From: Lentinus brumalis
Lineage: Eukaryota > Basidiomycota > Agaricomycetes > Polyporales > Polyporaceae
Direction: 5' to 3'
DNA length: 64,000 nucleotides
Assembly: GCA_001792895.1 (NCBI GenBank)
Contig: MARA01000012.1
Location: 248,001-312,000 of the forward strand
Positions 35,600 through 46,692 of this stretch are shown here, in pieces. The notes below the pieces were generated by a model, which was not told where the DNA came from, did no database searches, and saw only the letters and a list, made by a program, of their open reading frames with translations. The position numbers were made by a program, and so were the translations under genes. Every line of letters starts with the position of its first letter. Positions within the stretch are counted from its first letter, which is position 1.

Positions 35600-36334
35600 G
35601 CGGTGGGTGGGAGGAGTTGTCGCTTTGCATATGGACATTGCTTTCTTGTAGTTTGATTGGAAACACGTATGTACTATAGACATCGGTGGATTGGAATCTC
35701 TGTTACGCTTCGCTCGTATTTCCGTGTGTATCGACTCCTCATGATCGTCGCGGCCGGAAGTGCGAATGCACGCGTATGATAGCGACAGGGATATTTGCAG
35801 GACGTCATCAGTCGATTGAAGCCCTCACCAGGTACGCATGTCTAACTCAAAGAGTCATTGAGCACCACGGAGGGCGTCCGTCGCAACTCGGAGTGGCTGG
35901 GCAGAGATGAGTTGGGTGAATCACCGCCCTCAGGTGCCGACTTGATCTTTATCGGAGGCATAGCTGTCAGCCCTTCTTGATCCCTCGAGTTCGTCATCAC
36001 CCTCTACTCGTACGACCAGCTGATGAAACTTACATCTCTGCCGGAAATGTCACGAACGACTGCCCGGAGGTATACAGAGAACGCAATGGCCGTTTATGGT
36101 GGATAACTTCGTGACATCGTGAGTAATAGGACTTATTGTGTCAAGGGGTATCGCAGAGTAGTAGAAGGATACAGCGGTGGTGGTACATATCTCATGGGAC
36201 GTCATGAGTAGTGCAGAAGAGCAGCAGGTGCGCACATGTCTTACAGAGTCGCCGGTGAAGGCTGGACGTCGGAAGGGCGTAAGAACCACAGCTGAGGCAG
36301 AGTACATGCTGCTCGGGGGAGGCTTTCCGGAGGT
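35600..36334. other. Convergent 3' spacer
   Basis: 735 bp between the GH5 stop and the end of the inverted F-box gene. No gene or repeat is recognised. Confidence 0.5.
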
Positions 36335-38207
36335 TCACCACCGACCCGGGATCGGTTCAGAATCACTGTAGAGCAGGAGGTGTCACTAAAAAGTGACGGA
36401 GTTGACGCACCGAGCACATGTTACTCACCGAGTGCTGCCATCATCGGGGTCAATGAAGCGAGGCCCGGGGTATCGCGAAGTGGGGAACTTGGCCCATCGT
36501 GAGGACCACCGCGCGTGGTACAGGAGTTCCACATATTCTAGCCACGGGCACGCCTCCAAGATCGCGACGATCTCGGGACCGCGGTGTTCCCGGAGCTTCG
36601 ACCGCCATTGCAATGCAACGGACTCATCACAATCGCTGTACGGCCCGTGGTCATCGTGAAAGTCAAGGTTGAGGCGAACGCTACGGAGATCTCGCAGTGC
36701 CGTCAGCAGTTCTGCAATATGTACCTGCAGGGCGGGTCAGCTCAAGTCGGACCAGGCACGTAAGTATGACGCTTACATAGTCAACGACCTCCTCCTTGTT
36801 TGCGCGATACCTGTGCAATTCAAGGTGCGAGAGATGCGGAAATGTTTCAGTGACGTAGGTGAGAAGCTCATCGTCGGCGCCGGCGGTATCTACGAGGTAA
36901 ACGAGTTCGAGGCTGAGAAGCTCGGGCATGTCCATCCGCCGCAAGATTGACAGGCATTCGGCGGGGCTGAGGATCGGTACGGCAAACTCGCTCCAAACAG
37001 CTTCGTCCTGGTTACGGTCATGATAGAATCGTGGAGCGTCGCAGAGGGACAGGTGAAGGAGACGTGTCGCATCGATGGAGAAGATGTTGTCGTCTGGGTC
37101 CGGGTAAGCCACCGTAAGGGAGCGGAGCCCAGCTATCGTCGCATTAGAGGTGGCTTTGGAACCGAGTAAAGACGGGCGGGCGGTACGACCGCGCCTGCAG
37201 AGTGTGACCGACAACTTGCGCAATTGTGGTATTGACGAGAGAAACTGCCGAAGCGCGTGTTTCTGCTCCTCGTCCATATAACGGCCACGTATCGACAGCT
37301 CCTGCAGTTCAGGCCATGTCAAAGCAGCCATCGCCAGCATTGGCGACGTCTCCATCGGCACGGTAAGCTGCTTGACGGTGCTAGCCATGCCGGGAATGAG
37401 CGCAGACAGCCACTTCTCTTCGCATTTGAAGGGCTCGTCGGTTCTGAGTCTCGCCACTCGGAAGAGCTGCTCCCGCCAAAGAGGCATGATGTAGGAGAAG
37501 CTGGTGAGGGGAGCCGGCGCATCGCTGATTGCGTTCAATGCTGATGGGGGCTCAAAAGCGGTGAATGTGTTTGCCCGTTGAGTGAAAGTGATGGACGTGA
37601 TGTGCGTAAGGGCAAGGCAACGCTGGATGACGTCTACGGGAGCGCAGAATCGGGTGTCAAATATTATCGCAGTGAGGTTAGGTAGGCGTCCCAAGGTGTG
37701 CATGAAGTGCTGGACAACTGCGATGCGCTCTATATGGACCCTGACTCGGAGACGTCTTTCTCGGGTACCCCATCAGCACCATTTGCTGCGGTGACATGAC
37801 AAGCCACTAACCGGATGAGATAGCGTATTGCTTCTGGAGGATCGTTCTCATCGCATCTACCGAGGTATCGAGCGTGACAGAGGAGCATGGGACGTAGTGT
37901 TTCGCGAAGCACGCGAGAACAGGATGCAAGAGCTTTGAGTGCAGTCGTCTCCCGTCCCTTCCGCAGCACGGAACCGATTTCTCGAAGGACATCTAAATTC
38001 AATGTTTCCAGGCTGTCGATTCATGATAGTCTCAATTGAACGTATCTCGCACATATGCCAGAGCACTTACGTGGGAGGAGGCCTTCGACTCGGTGGCTGT
38101 GGAGGAGAGACTTCGAGTTCTTCATCCTCGCATGAGATGTGGCCTCGTCGTTTCCGACGTAGAATCAGTGTCACAAAAGACGCAAGCTTCTTTCTTACGG
38201 AGCGCAT
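36335..38207 (-). CDS. F-box-like/LRR protein of cassette 3 (547 aa)
   Basis: Five minus-strand exons: 38207-38071, 38012-37812, 37755-36777, 36724-36429 and 36365-36335. They join in frame, with exon 2 at 201 nt and exon 3 at 979 nt, exactly as in cassettes 1 and 2. The protein starts MRSVRKKLASFVTLILRRK, continues LETLNLDVLREIGSVLRKG, and ends with PTSRYPGPRFIDPDDGSTR plus a short last exon (DSEPIPGRW) also found in cassette 1. The frame is intact throughout. The amino-acid match is closest to cassette 1. Intron positions are fully conserved, so the cassettes come from duplication of genomic DNA, not from retroposition. Confidence 0.76.
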
Positions 38208-38979
38208 ACTGAAGGAGAGTCTTGGGTGGAAGGGGACTCAAGGAGTCCGACACTGACCTGGTCAACGGCGCTTATAGTACTACACGTTTGCAACAACAAG
38301 ACCGTGGCTTAGTCAGCATGCCTCCTTGTCCTGAGGCAGGGACCCGCTCAGCTGGCTGACCTTCTTTCTGATCATTTTTTGCCGAGCATCGAACAAGGCG
38401 GACCCAGGCAGGGTTTCTCCCAGGCGGCAGTGTCAAGACCCAACCTACTTTCATTGACACTAAGTAACCCAGGGAACTTGAGTCTCAAATACCGGACCCG
38501 TTTGATTTACTTACTGTCAAGGAGGCTGTGGATGTCCCGAGCATAAGTATATCGGATTCACGGTGAGCAGGGAATATGAAGCTTTTGGTATTGCACACGT
38601 CACTGACTTTGTTTCACGTCCTAGGCGCAGGGTTCCGGCCCCCGTCGGCCGGCAAGCTCGTGCCAATAATTGTGCAGTAAGTCTCAGAGCATCGCGACAT
38701 CGCTTTTGGTTGTTCTCGAACATTATGTCACCCCAGAAATCGCATGTAGAACAAGATCTCCAAGTATGCAGCTTGGCCTTGGCCAGGACCGAGAAGACGG
38801 GCAGTTGCGGTGTCCGATGTGTGGACCTGGGCGTTGTCTCGTACCGCCCACCCTTCGTCGTCATGGTCGCCACCAATTGTATTCATACAAGTCAAATACC
38901 GGGCTGCATTTCTGAGGATGCAACTCACCCGCAACAGTGCCCTTCTCTCTCTGAAGTCTGCAAACCGATTCGCTGTCCA
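38208..38979. promoter_or_regulatory. Shared intergenic region of cassette 3
   Basis: 772 bp between the F-box start (38207, leftward) and the protease start (38980, rightward). Near the F-box end, on the reverse strand, it carries gactaagcc-cggtcttgt and taagcgc-gttgaccaggtca, matching the cassette 1 region. An open frame of ~139 codons runs in from 38563 and is contiguous with the protease ATG; I treat 38980 as the start because it equals the start of the other two copies. Confidence 0.45.
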
Positions 38980-41837
38980 ATGCCACCCGAAGAACTCCTC
39001 CTGCTCATAGAAACCCCAACCGCATCCCCGCGCGACGTGGATCAGTTGCGGGCTCTTGGACTGGTGCGTTTGATGCAAGACTGCCGGTAGACGAGTAGAC
39101 GGCGTACTCTTGCACTGCTGCAATACAAGTTCGGCAACCATCCGCTGATCCGGTATACTTGACACAATCTAGATGAGCAAAGCACGACACAGTAGATTTG
39201 CCGGCCGACAGCGCGGTTCAGCCTCCACTGCTGGCTCGCCCAGTGGCTCTGTCCGTCAGGGGAAGGACATAGTGGCTTCCGAGCCCGCCCAGTCGCATGA
39301 GACCACTCACATTGCGTACGGTTTACGTCAGCGGCACACCGATACACCGTTGCATGCTGCCCATTCAGACTGGGCAGCTGGGGGACTCAACCACGGCGTA
39401 GCGGCGAAAGTGCCTCAGACGGTTTCCATGCGTTTCACACCCCGTGCTACGATTCACGCTGGTCGCTCGTACAAACGCCATACTCCTTCCGTGAGTTGCA
39501 AACCGTCCCATGGCATATCCTGGTACTGACCCACGAAAGGTCGGGGATGCCATGCCTTGGGCGGCGCACGCCCCACGCATGCTCTCTGTCGGGTGCAGAA
39601 CGCATGTTACCGCCGAACAAGTGAATTTCTTCCAGGGGCAACTCCAAGACATCGACAACGCGTCGCTCATACAAAGCGGCTTCCAGTATGAGCGCTATCG
39701 AGGCGCCACGGGCAAAATAGGTCATGGTATGTATCACTATTGTGCGGGCCGTACTTGTCAGTGCTGACATCTCCTGTACCGTAGAACTCTGGTATACTGT
39801 CACACTTGTATGTTACCCGACTCTCTTCCCCGTTCGCGAGGAATATCTGACGTCTCGAGTCCGTCAGATTATGGACAGCAATGAGTGGGATTTGGCTCCG
39901 AAGAAAGGCAAAGAGTACAAGCTTGCCGTCGATACGGGTGAGCCTTTTTTCGTTTCCGCTGAGACTTTCATACGGGCTGATTCATCGTTAGGCGATTGCA
40001 GTTTGTGCGTGGTTCAATGTTTCATTTTCACGCGTCATTGCTAACGAAGGAGGTACTAGTTGGTTTTACGAGCAAAACTTCCAGCAGCTCCGATCCGTCC
40101 GTCTTCTACCAGAGGAAATGACGGGCGACGGCGCAACCCACAAGTGGATAATGAGAGATTGGTCTGATCTACCTTTGCAGCTGCAACAACGAGTTAGGCG
40201 GCGTGGAGTGATCCCTTACAGTGCTGCGCCTATCGCAGAAGTATCCATGTTGGAGTACGGGGACGGTGGGACGCTGAGTAACTCTTCCTGTGTATAAGTA
40301 ACCGATCTATCTGTTCACTAATGAACGGCATGATCAGGAGTAAGGAGATGGCACTCCAGTCCAGGAGTGGATCTGCAGTTCAGAGCACCAGCCTGGGACT
40401 GGGTTCACGGGGCATCGGAGTTTTCACCGACTCACCAACTCCAATTTTGTCGGGTCTTGGCGGACGGTGCGACCGCCGCCGTTGCTACCCAGGGCATCGA
40501 TGGCAATCTCGGTTTGGGAGTGCCTGGGTATGTCGTTTCAAAACTCTGTACTGCCTTCGGCGTTGGACCTAACGCAGGGATTACATAGCTGGCGGACGCC
40601 GTGGTCCTTGGCGGGAAAGAAGGATAGAGCGGTATGCAGTATCATGGTTTCTTGATTCGTCTGTGTCTCATCAAGTCTTCGCACAGACGTTCTTTGATGT
40701 GTTGAACTACGGACCTGGGTCTGTGCCCAAAGTACGTCGTATAACCATACCATACGTTTGCGATAACCCTGACACTGCACAGCCCATGTGCGCAACGTTG
40801 CGATTACTCCCACCAAATGAGTACGAGCTGTCTCGTGCAAATCCCAGAGTGTGAGTATTCCGGTTGCTACAGCTCTCCCTATACGCTAATTTCATATGCA
40901 GACAGAGCTTCCTCTACTATGGTATTGGAGCCCCTTGTGGGTTCCTTGGGATATTCGAGAAGATTGTCATCCCGGAGTATACACCGCGGTTGTATATCTT
41001 CCCTGACGTCGAACGACAGCATACGTTTCGTTGGTGGACTATGCAGCTACTGTCCATAACCCTGCTGGAACCAATGGTCCACTACCCCAACTACGCCAGC
41101 ACAGACCCGCTTAAGTGGTTTCCGAAGCGCATCACGTTGGGAGACATGTCGGAAACGGGGTCCCCCTTGGTATCCGCACCCTCTTCGACTCCGGTCAGTC
41201 CCTTCGGCATTGTCTGCTCGGAGATGCGCTGACGAACACGACATGATGACTTGGTCTACAGGTGCAACATGCTCCGTCTTGCCGAGAGCCGTCCGGCAAG
41301 CAATTTGGACGGAGTGGTTCGCCAACGACGCGCAGTCCTACCCATGGAACGAGCCCTTTTTGCGCCACAACCGCGACTTCTCCGCACATGACGTCTTGTT
41401 CGAATTTCAAGACTCCGCCGGAAGAGTCGAAACCTTGAGGTGCAGCGCTCAAGAGTTTCTCAGCAGCCCATGGGTCCCACTTGACGGATCACCCGGCACG
41501 TTGGCCTGCTTCGCGGAGCCTGATCATGACGATGATGAGGGTCCCTACATCCTGGGCGCGGTGAGCATGTTTTGCTACTACTTAGTTCCGGCCTGTGGCT
41601 GATCATATGGCCGCCCTTTCATAGAACTTCTTTTGGACCAGTATCGTGAGGCTCGACGCGACGCACCGCGGGGACCGACCAGTGCCCGGTCAGGCCGCGC
41701 CCTACATGCAATTCGCACCACAGAGAATCTTGTCTGATGGTTACAAGCTCGCCGGTCCGTGGGAGCTAGAGATCCACGCCGACCTGCCTCCTGACATGCA
41801 GGCCGTCCTCCGCGAACAACCCGAGTTGCAAGCATGA
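38980..41837 (+). CDS. A1-like (pepsin-fold) acid protease, copy 3 (~706 aa if frame restored)
   Basis: Twelve exons: 38980-39063, 39173-39490, 39540-39726, 39785-39937, 40050-40277, 40338-40527, 40589-40631, 40687-40731, 40783-40850, 40902-41193, 41262-41560 and 41625-41837. They total 2120 nt, one short of a whole number of codons. The missing base lies in TCCCCCTTGG at about 41161-41170, just before the second catalytic motif, where copies 1 and 2 keep frame. Pepsin-like marks: LWYTVTLV, VDTGGTSWF (first Asp near residue 246), GIDGNLGLGVPG (near 380), LFDSGATCSVLP (second Asp near 535) and PYILGA (near 635). The Asp-to-Asp spacing is longer than in pepsin. No signal peptide is seen, and ~200 N-terminal residues are disordered. 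Intracellular action and any link to the partner F-box protein are inference. Confidence 0.65.
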
Positions 41838-41989
41838 CCGCGCAGATATATTGCGACTCATCCCGTCTGTTCTTCAAGGAGTAGGAACTAGTAGACACCC
41901 TGCTACCCGCATGTATTCAGATTTCCCCTTCTTCCATGTTTCTGTACCAGCAATCATGCCGCCGCTTACCTGCACCGGATAGCTCAGCA

Positions 41990-42328
41990 GATGAGTTTGT
42001 CTTCTGTCCACTCGCGTTTGCGTCCAGTTGTGTCGAGGAGCACACGACGCCAGCGACGACAGATGTGGCCCAGGCGTAGACTTTGCCGCTCCTGTCACGC
42101 ATAAGTGAATATGTGGGAGAGCCCTTCGTCCGGGAGGCGAAGAACGGGCGCGACGAGGTTGTGTATGGCGACGAGAGCTCGCAAACAATGCCGGCATTCC
42201 TCTATCTTGGCCATGGTCCACGAGCGCATTTCGGTGTCGGACAAACCGGAAAGGATGGTGCGGTCGGCATCGGGGAGAATCGACGCAAGTTCAGGAAATG
42301 ATGGGTGGTCCTTAGCGACTGAAGCCAT
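41990..42328 (-). pseudogene. F-box gene fragment (N-terminal part)
   Basis: From ATG 42328, 77 codons align with the start of the F-box gene at 42849-44606: SVLPITDR/SILPDADR, LSGLSD, RSWT, the F-box core LRLPDEGLSHIF. A stop follows; in another frame the next segment (HICRRWRRVLL) continues the same alignment to about 42000. No LRR part follows, and the acid protease ends only ~150 bp away. This is a decayed tandem duplicate of the neighbouring F-box gene. Confidence 0.75.
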
Positions 42329-42848
42329 CTGAGTCTGGTACGTTGTAGTGTAAGTTGAAAAGGCAGCTTACGCGAAAGATAGGGTATGCACTCACGTACT
42401 CAATTCGTCGCCAAGTTTTGAAGTGGGGTGAACACCTGAACACACACAACGCAGACGGCAACACAGTCACTAATGTTAGTTGATAGGGTAGGTAGCTGGA
42501 TAGTCAAAGTCTGAACAACTTAGAGCCTCAGGAGGTTAATTACCCCGGTCGGTGCCGGGCGGGGCCTCAACATCAAAGCCCCCTTCCTTCGAAACTTCAA
42601 TACAGTCAGTAATCTCGCGGCATCATTGTACCTACGTTGCTATGTACTTGAGTATGTCAAGCAGTGAGGACAACTTATGTACATCCAATATCATGTACGC
42701 CACTGAATCGCCTGCAGTCTACGAGACATTGGAGTCGGCGTGTACATCAAGGATCTTAGGTCAAGCCATACGGTATGCACAGGACGTAAGCACAGGATCC
42801 CTGAGTCCGGCGAGCCCGTCCTCGACCTAGTCCTCGCCCTTCCTCGAC
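42329..42848. other. Spacer between F-box fragment and F-box gene
   Basis: 520 bp with no recognised gene; near 42823-42860 there is a short direct repeat of cctcgacctagt. Confidence 0.45.
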
Positions 42849-44606
42849 CTAGTACACGCCCTTCCTCTTGAACCCGCTGAAAATTACAGGCCCGTCTACC
42901 ACTACACGGAGGGCCTGCAAAGGGCTCTCATTAATAGATGGTGGGATAGCGTCCGGAGACACGATGAGGAATGGCCTTTTGTCGTCGCATAGGTCGTCCT
43001 TCTCGTCGAATTCCAGGTACGTCAAACGACTGCCGAAGAGCGACGCACGAGGTCCGATGGCTGACTGAATCTGCGCACAGCGCATGAAAAGTTGCCTGGT
43101 TGCCTCATCCGGTGGGAGCGTGCCATCTTGAGCCTGTGACATCGAGTACCAGAAGTCTAAGAAGCCAAGAGTAAGTTCTTTAAGGCAAGGACAGACCAGC
43201 CCCTGTGCAGCGATGCCGTCTGCGGGTCGTAAAACGTTGAGGGCCGCTTCGGTTTCCGCGCCGCGAATTACCAGAGATGTGATATGCTGCGAGGCACAAA
43301 GAAGCAAGCACAGGCCGTGTTCTTCACGAGCATAAGATTTCGTCGAAGTCCATCTCAGCTCTGTCACCGTAGCTCTGGTTCGCAGAGCATCAGCCAGTGC
43401 TTCAAAGTCCTCTCCCATGATGCAGTATCCGATGTAAAGGCGTTCGTCCCCTTCGGCGTAACATTGCAGCACGGTGCAATCACGAAATGTTACGGCTACA
43501 CAATCAACTCCTGCGAGGACTGTGTTCATCAACGAAGTCGGTCGCAGCCACTTCGTGAGACCGCAAGGCGGTGAATTGTAGTGATAGTGATTGCTCTGGA
43601 CGCGGACATGAGCAATGGACGGGGAGATCAGGTATGTCATGATGGCCGATATCTGAGATAGCCCGTCCTTTATACTGAATGATTGTAGCGCGGGAAGGGT
43701 GACTGCAAGCTCTTCCGGAGATGTGGTGCCGTACTCGCGGCCTGGGTCCGGCAACGCAGTGACGAGCTCGAGACTGGCGAGTCCCTCACATCTCGCAAGC
43801 GCAGGCAGGAAGTTGTCCATGTTTGCCTCGGGATTGTCGTGGTCGGACATACGATCTCTGTAAAGGCGTACACGTCTGAGAGAAGGGACGGCAACTTTCT
43901 CCATGAGGCATGCAGGGAGCTCGGCGTGTCTGAGGCGGGGAAGCGCATTCAGTGGCACTGGATCCACGTCAAGAGAAGTCTCATGCCAGACACGATCCTC
44001 CAGCGAGCAATCGCATTCCTTCGGCTCGTACTGGACAATGAGCCTCTCGAGAACGGGCATGCCTCGGCGAAGTATGTCAAGCAGCCATATCACTTCATCC
44101 GAGGTCTCGACATCGATTGCGAGCGTGGTGATCCTCCAGAGATGTGAGTCCAGATCTTCGGCTAGCGTCCTGGTGAAGTGGACAACATCGAGTCGCATTT
44201 GCAGAGGGGTAGATCTGTTTAAGATGGTTGCGACGTACTCAGGAGGGTCCCGGTACTGCCCGTCCGCGTAGAGGTATTCTCCTTCCACTGCGTCTACCCA
44301 AAACTCCGGGGTAGCGAGAAGGACACCACGCCAACGGCGGCATACGTGAGCAATGCGAAGACTATTCCGGTTCTTCCAGCAGTCGGCCAATATGTGGGAT
44401 AAAATCTCGTTGGGAAAGCGGTGGATGGCCGCGATGCTGTTGTGGATAGCGAGGAGAGCAAGAGCAAATTTGCGATACTCGTCGGCTCTGGCCACGGTCC
44501 ACGAGCGTGTTTCGAAGTCGGAGAGACCGGATAGGCTCTGCCGGTCAGTGATTGGGAGAACCGACGCGAATTCAGGGAATGGCAGGCCGTCCGTGATGTA
44601 CTCCAT
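42849..44606 (-). CDS. F-box/LRR protein (585 aa, single exon)
   Basis: Uninterrupted frame from ATG 44606 to TAG 42849. Residues ~1-55 contain the conserved LSGLSDFETRSWT leader. An F-box follows at about 58-100 (HRFPNEILSHILADC, then IAHVCRRWRGVLLATPEFW), then LRR-like repeats ending in RVVVDGPVIFSGF. In such proteins the F-box docks Skp1 in SCF ubiquitin ligases and the LRR part is thought to choose targets; nothing here names a target. It is the most complete member of the family also represented at 1-1065, 23728-24798 and 41990-42328. Having no introns, unlike the cassette F-box genes, it belongs to a different subfamily. Confidence 0.85.
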   Translation of the reverse strand: MEYITDGLPFPEFASVLPITDRQSLSGLSDFETRSWTVARADEYRKFALALLAIHNSIAAIHRFPNEILSHILADCWKNRNSLRIAHVCRRWRGVLLATPEFWVDAVEGEYLYADGQYRDPPEYVATILNRSTPLQMRLDVVHFTRTLAEDLDSHLWRITTLAIDVETSDEVIWLLDILRRGMPVLERLIVQYEPKECDCSLEDRVWHETSLDVDPVPLNALPRLRHAELPACLMEKVAVPSLRRVRLYRDRMSDHDNPEANMDNFLPALARCEGLASLELVTALPDPGREYGTTSPEELAVTLPALQSFSIKDGLSQISAIMTYLISPSIAHVRVQSNHYHYNSPPCGLTKWLRPTSLMNTVLAGVDCVAVTFRDCTVLQCYAEGDERLYIGYCIMGEDFEALADALRTRATVTELRWTSTKSYAREEHGLCLLLCASQHITSLVIRGAETEAALNVLRPADGIAAQGLVCPCLKELTLGFLDFWYSMSQAQDGTLPPDEATRQLFMRCAQIQSAIGPRASLFGSRLTYLEFDEKDDLCDDKRPFLIVSPDAIPPSINESPLQALRVVVDGPVIFSGFKRKGVY

Positions 44607-45075
44607 CTAAAAGTCTGGTGGGACCATGTGTTAGCTGGCTGGATGTTAGCAGACGAGTAGTTCCACATACTCACAGATACAGTAATTGAGAAGCGCAACT
44701 CAGGTTTTCTGTGGGAGGTGGTGGAAGGAAGGAGAGAAAGTTCAGGTCGCACATCAGACCATCATGTGCATCGCGCGAGGGCCGCGAGGCTGCCGCATGG
44801 CGGGGAAGAGTTGTGAGGTTTTGCGAGTCGGAGCTGCATCACGTAACGGCAGAGAGCGCTCACGCGAGCCGGAGTATCTTGTTTTCGTATGGGCTGCGGC
44901 AGAGATATGCGGTAAGGAACACATCGTGCGGATAATCCTGTCCGAACTAATCATGCAGATTGAGAGGCCACAGGTCGCGGAGCGACCTCACCAGTGGAGG
45001 TGAGAGCGCCCCCATCTCCCGCGCCTTGGTCGCGCTCCTCGTCACCCGTCGCTATATCCTCCATGGGATACTCCG
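44607..45075. other. Spacer upstream of F-box gene and downstream of DUF6533 gene
   Basis: 469 bp that must include the F-box promoter; no gene or repeat recognised. Confidence 0.45.
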
Positions 45076-46692
45076 TCAACTTATCCCCTCGAAGGACTGA
45101 GACACACCCGTTAAGGACTCCGGAGACTCCATGTAGGATCCCAAGGACCCGACGAATCTCGCGAAGCTGATGGTTCCCGAGGTGTGGCTGAACTCGTCCT
45201 CCTGGTTGACGGTGTTGAGAGGGTCTCGCGAGTCGAGCTTGAGCGCATCACGATTCGCGGACTGGAGGTCGAGGAGGAACCGCGAGACGAGCACGGCTGT
45301 GGCGCTGCGTCCGGTATGCTCAGCGTGAGCCGACCAAGAGGGTGTTGTGGAACATACGGTTCTGTGAACTCAGTGACGAAGCTGACGGGGTCGAAGACAC
45401 CGACGACCTTCCGCATTTTAGTACAGCGTCGACAGTATCGCACAAGAAGTCGCTCACCGAGATCAAGGTGAATACTAAGTGGAGGACGTTCAGGATGAGC
45501 AGAACTCTGCGATCATCATGTCAGCTTTGTAACAACTTCCAACTGGAGACTCGCGCTTACACGAAGTATATGGTGCCTTGAATACTGGGGTGAGCTCATC
45601 GTACGACACGGCGACTAAGGCACGTACCATCACGCAGTAGGACGGTAGAAAAGGACAGCGTGTTTCGAGAGCCCGGAGGGTTCCTTCGAGGCAGCGTATA
45701 CCAGGTGACGAAGACGAGTATCAAGTCGGCAGCCATCAGGGTTGCCCGGGAAGCGATTGTCACTGCAAGGTGGACTGAATGAATGACTTGAAACCATATG
45801 CCAGAGTGAACGCACGACTTCATAACGGGTCAGAACTACCAAAGGACAGCAGGATAATGTTGGCCACACTTACGTCTTAGCCATGGAAGGGGTGAGATTG
45901 ACTCCGGCAGAGCACCCGAACGTAGGGTCGTTGTAGCCGTCCAAGCCGAAACCATATTGGACCTGTTTAGCCTCAGTCGTGGGACCGATCTAACATTGGG
46001 CATGCACATACAAAGTTTATCGCAAGCGGAGTGATACCGAGCAAGAAGACGAAGACAGACAGCGGGATATTCCGTCCAGTGAGTGCGAAGGCGCGTAGGG
46101 CGGAGAACGCTGCAGGGAAACGTGGTCATTCAAATCTGACCGTTACGGTGCAGGCTCCATGACGACTGACCGGCCCAGGGGAGGAATTGGATCCAGCTGA
46201 TTGCAGCTTCTCCCTTCACCAGCAGCGAACAGCTGAACGGCCTCCGGTCAGATCGGACATATACCCGCAGCAGAGCGGACTGAGATACCTCTGGCAATGC
46301 CGGTGAGAAGCGGTACGGAGAAGCCTCGAGCCGACCAAAGCTTACCTTGTCAGACATCGGCACGAACTCGCACATGATAAGGATATAACTGATCAAGGCG
46401 AGGTATCTGTTGAGGAAGAACAGGGCGGATGCGCCCGTCCACTTCCCCTCCAGAAGAGATGCACCTCCTGCCCGAACGTGATGAGGTACTCGTAGACAAG
46501 GAAGGCTGTCGCATGACGGTGAGATAGCGTCTACACTGATATTCCGAAGGGCTCACTTGTGCCAGCGAATGTGCAGCAATTGTCGACAAAGCTACGCGGG
46601 ATATGCTCTGTCAACGAACGGCCGCCAGCGTAAACCGAGATAGGCACTCACAGACTCTCGTAAACGACATCTAAAGCCGGGTCAGACGCCAT
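45076..46692 (-). CDS. DUF6533-type multi-pass membrane protein, with one frameshift
   Basis: Minus-strand gene of eight or more exons, start ATG 46692 (MASDPALDVVYES), stop TGA 45076. The N-terminal DUF6533 signature is clear: AFLVYEYLITFGQEVHLFWR, then KWTGASALFFLNRYLAL. Further helices follow: WIQFLPWAAFSALRAFALTG, NIPLSVFVFLLGITPLAINF, IASRATLMAADLILVFVTW, LLILNVLHLVFTLIS, and the family motif EPATAVLVSRFLLDLQ. The pattern predicts six or seven membrane spans and a cytosolic tail. These proteins are very abundant in agaricomycetes and have no known function. The two halves of the DUF6533 signature are in different frames: one base is missing in the C run at 46443-46451. All other exons join cleanly. 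Confidence 0.8.
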
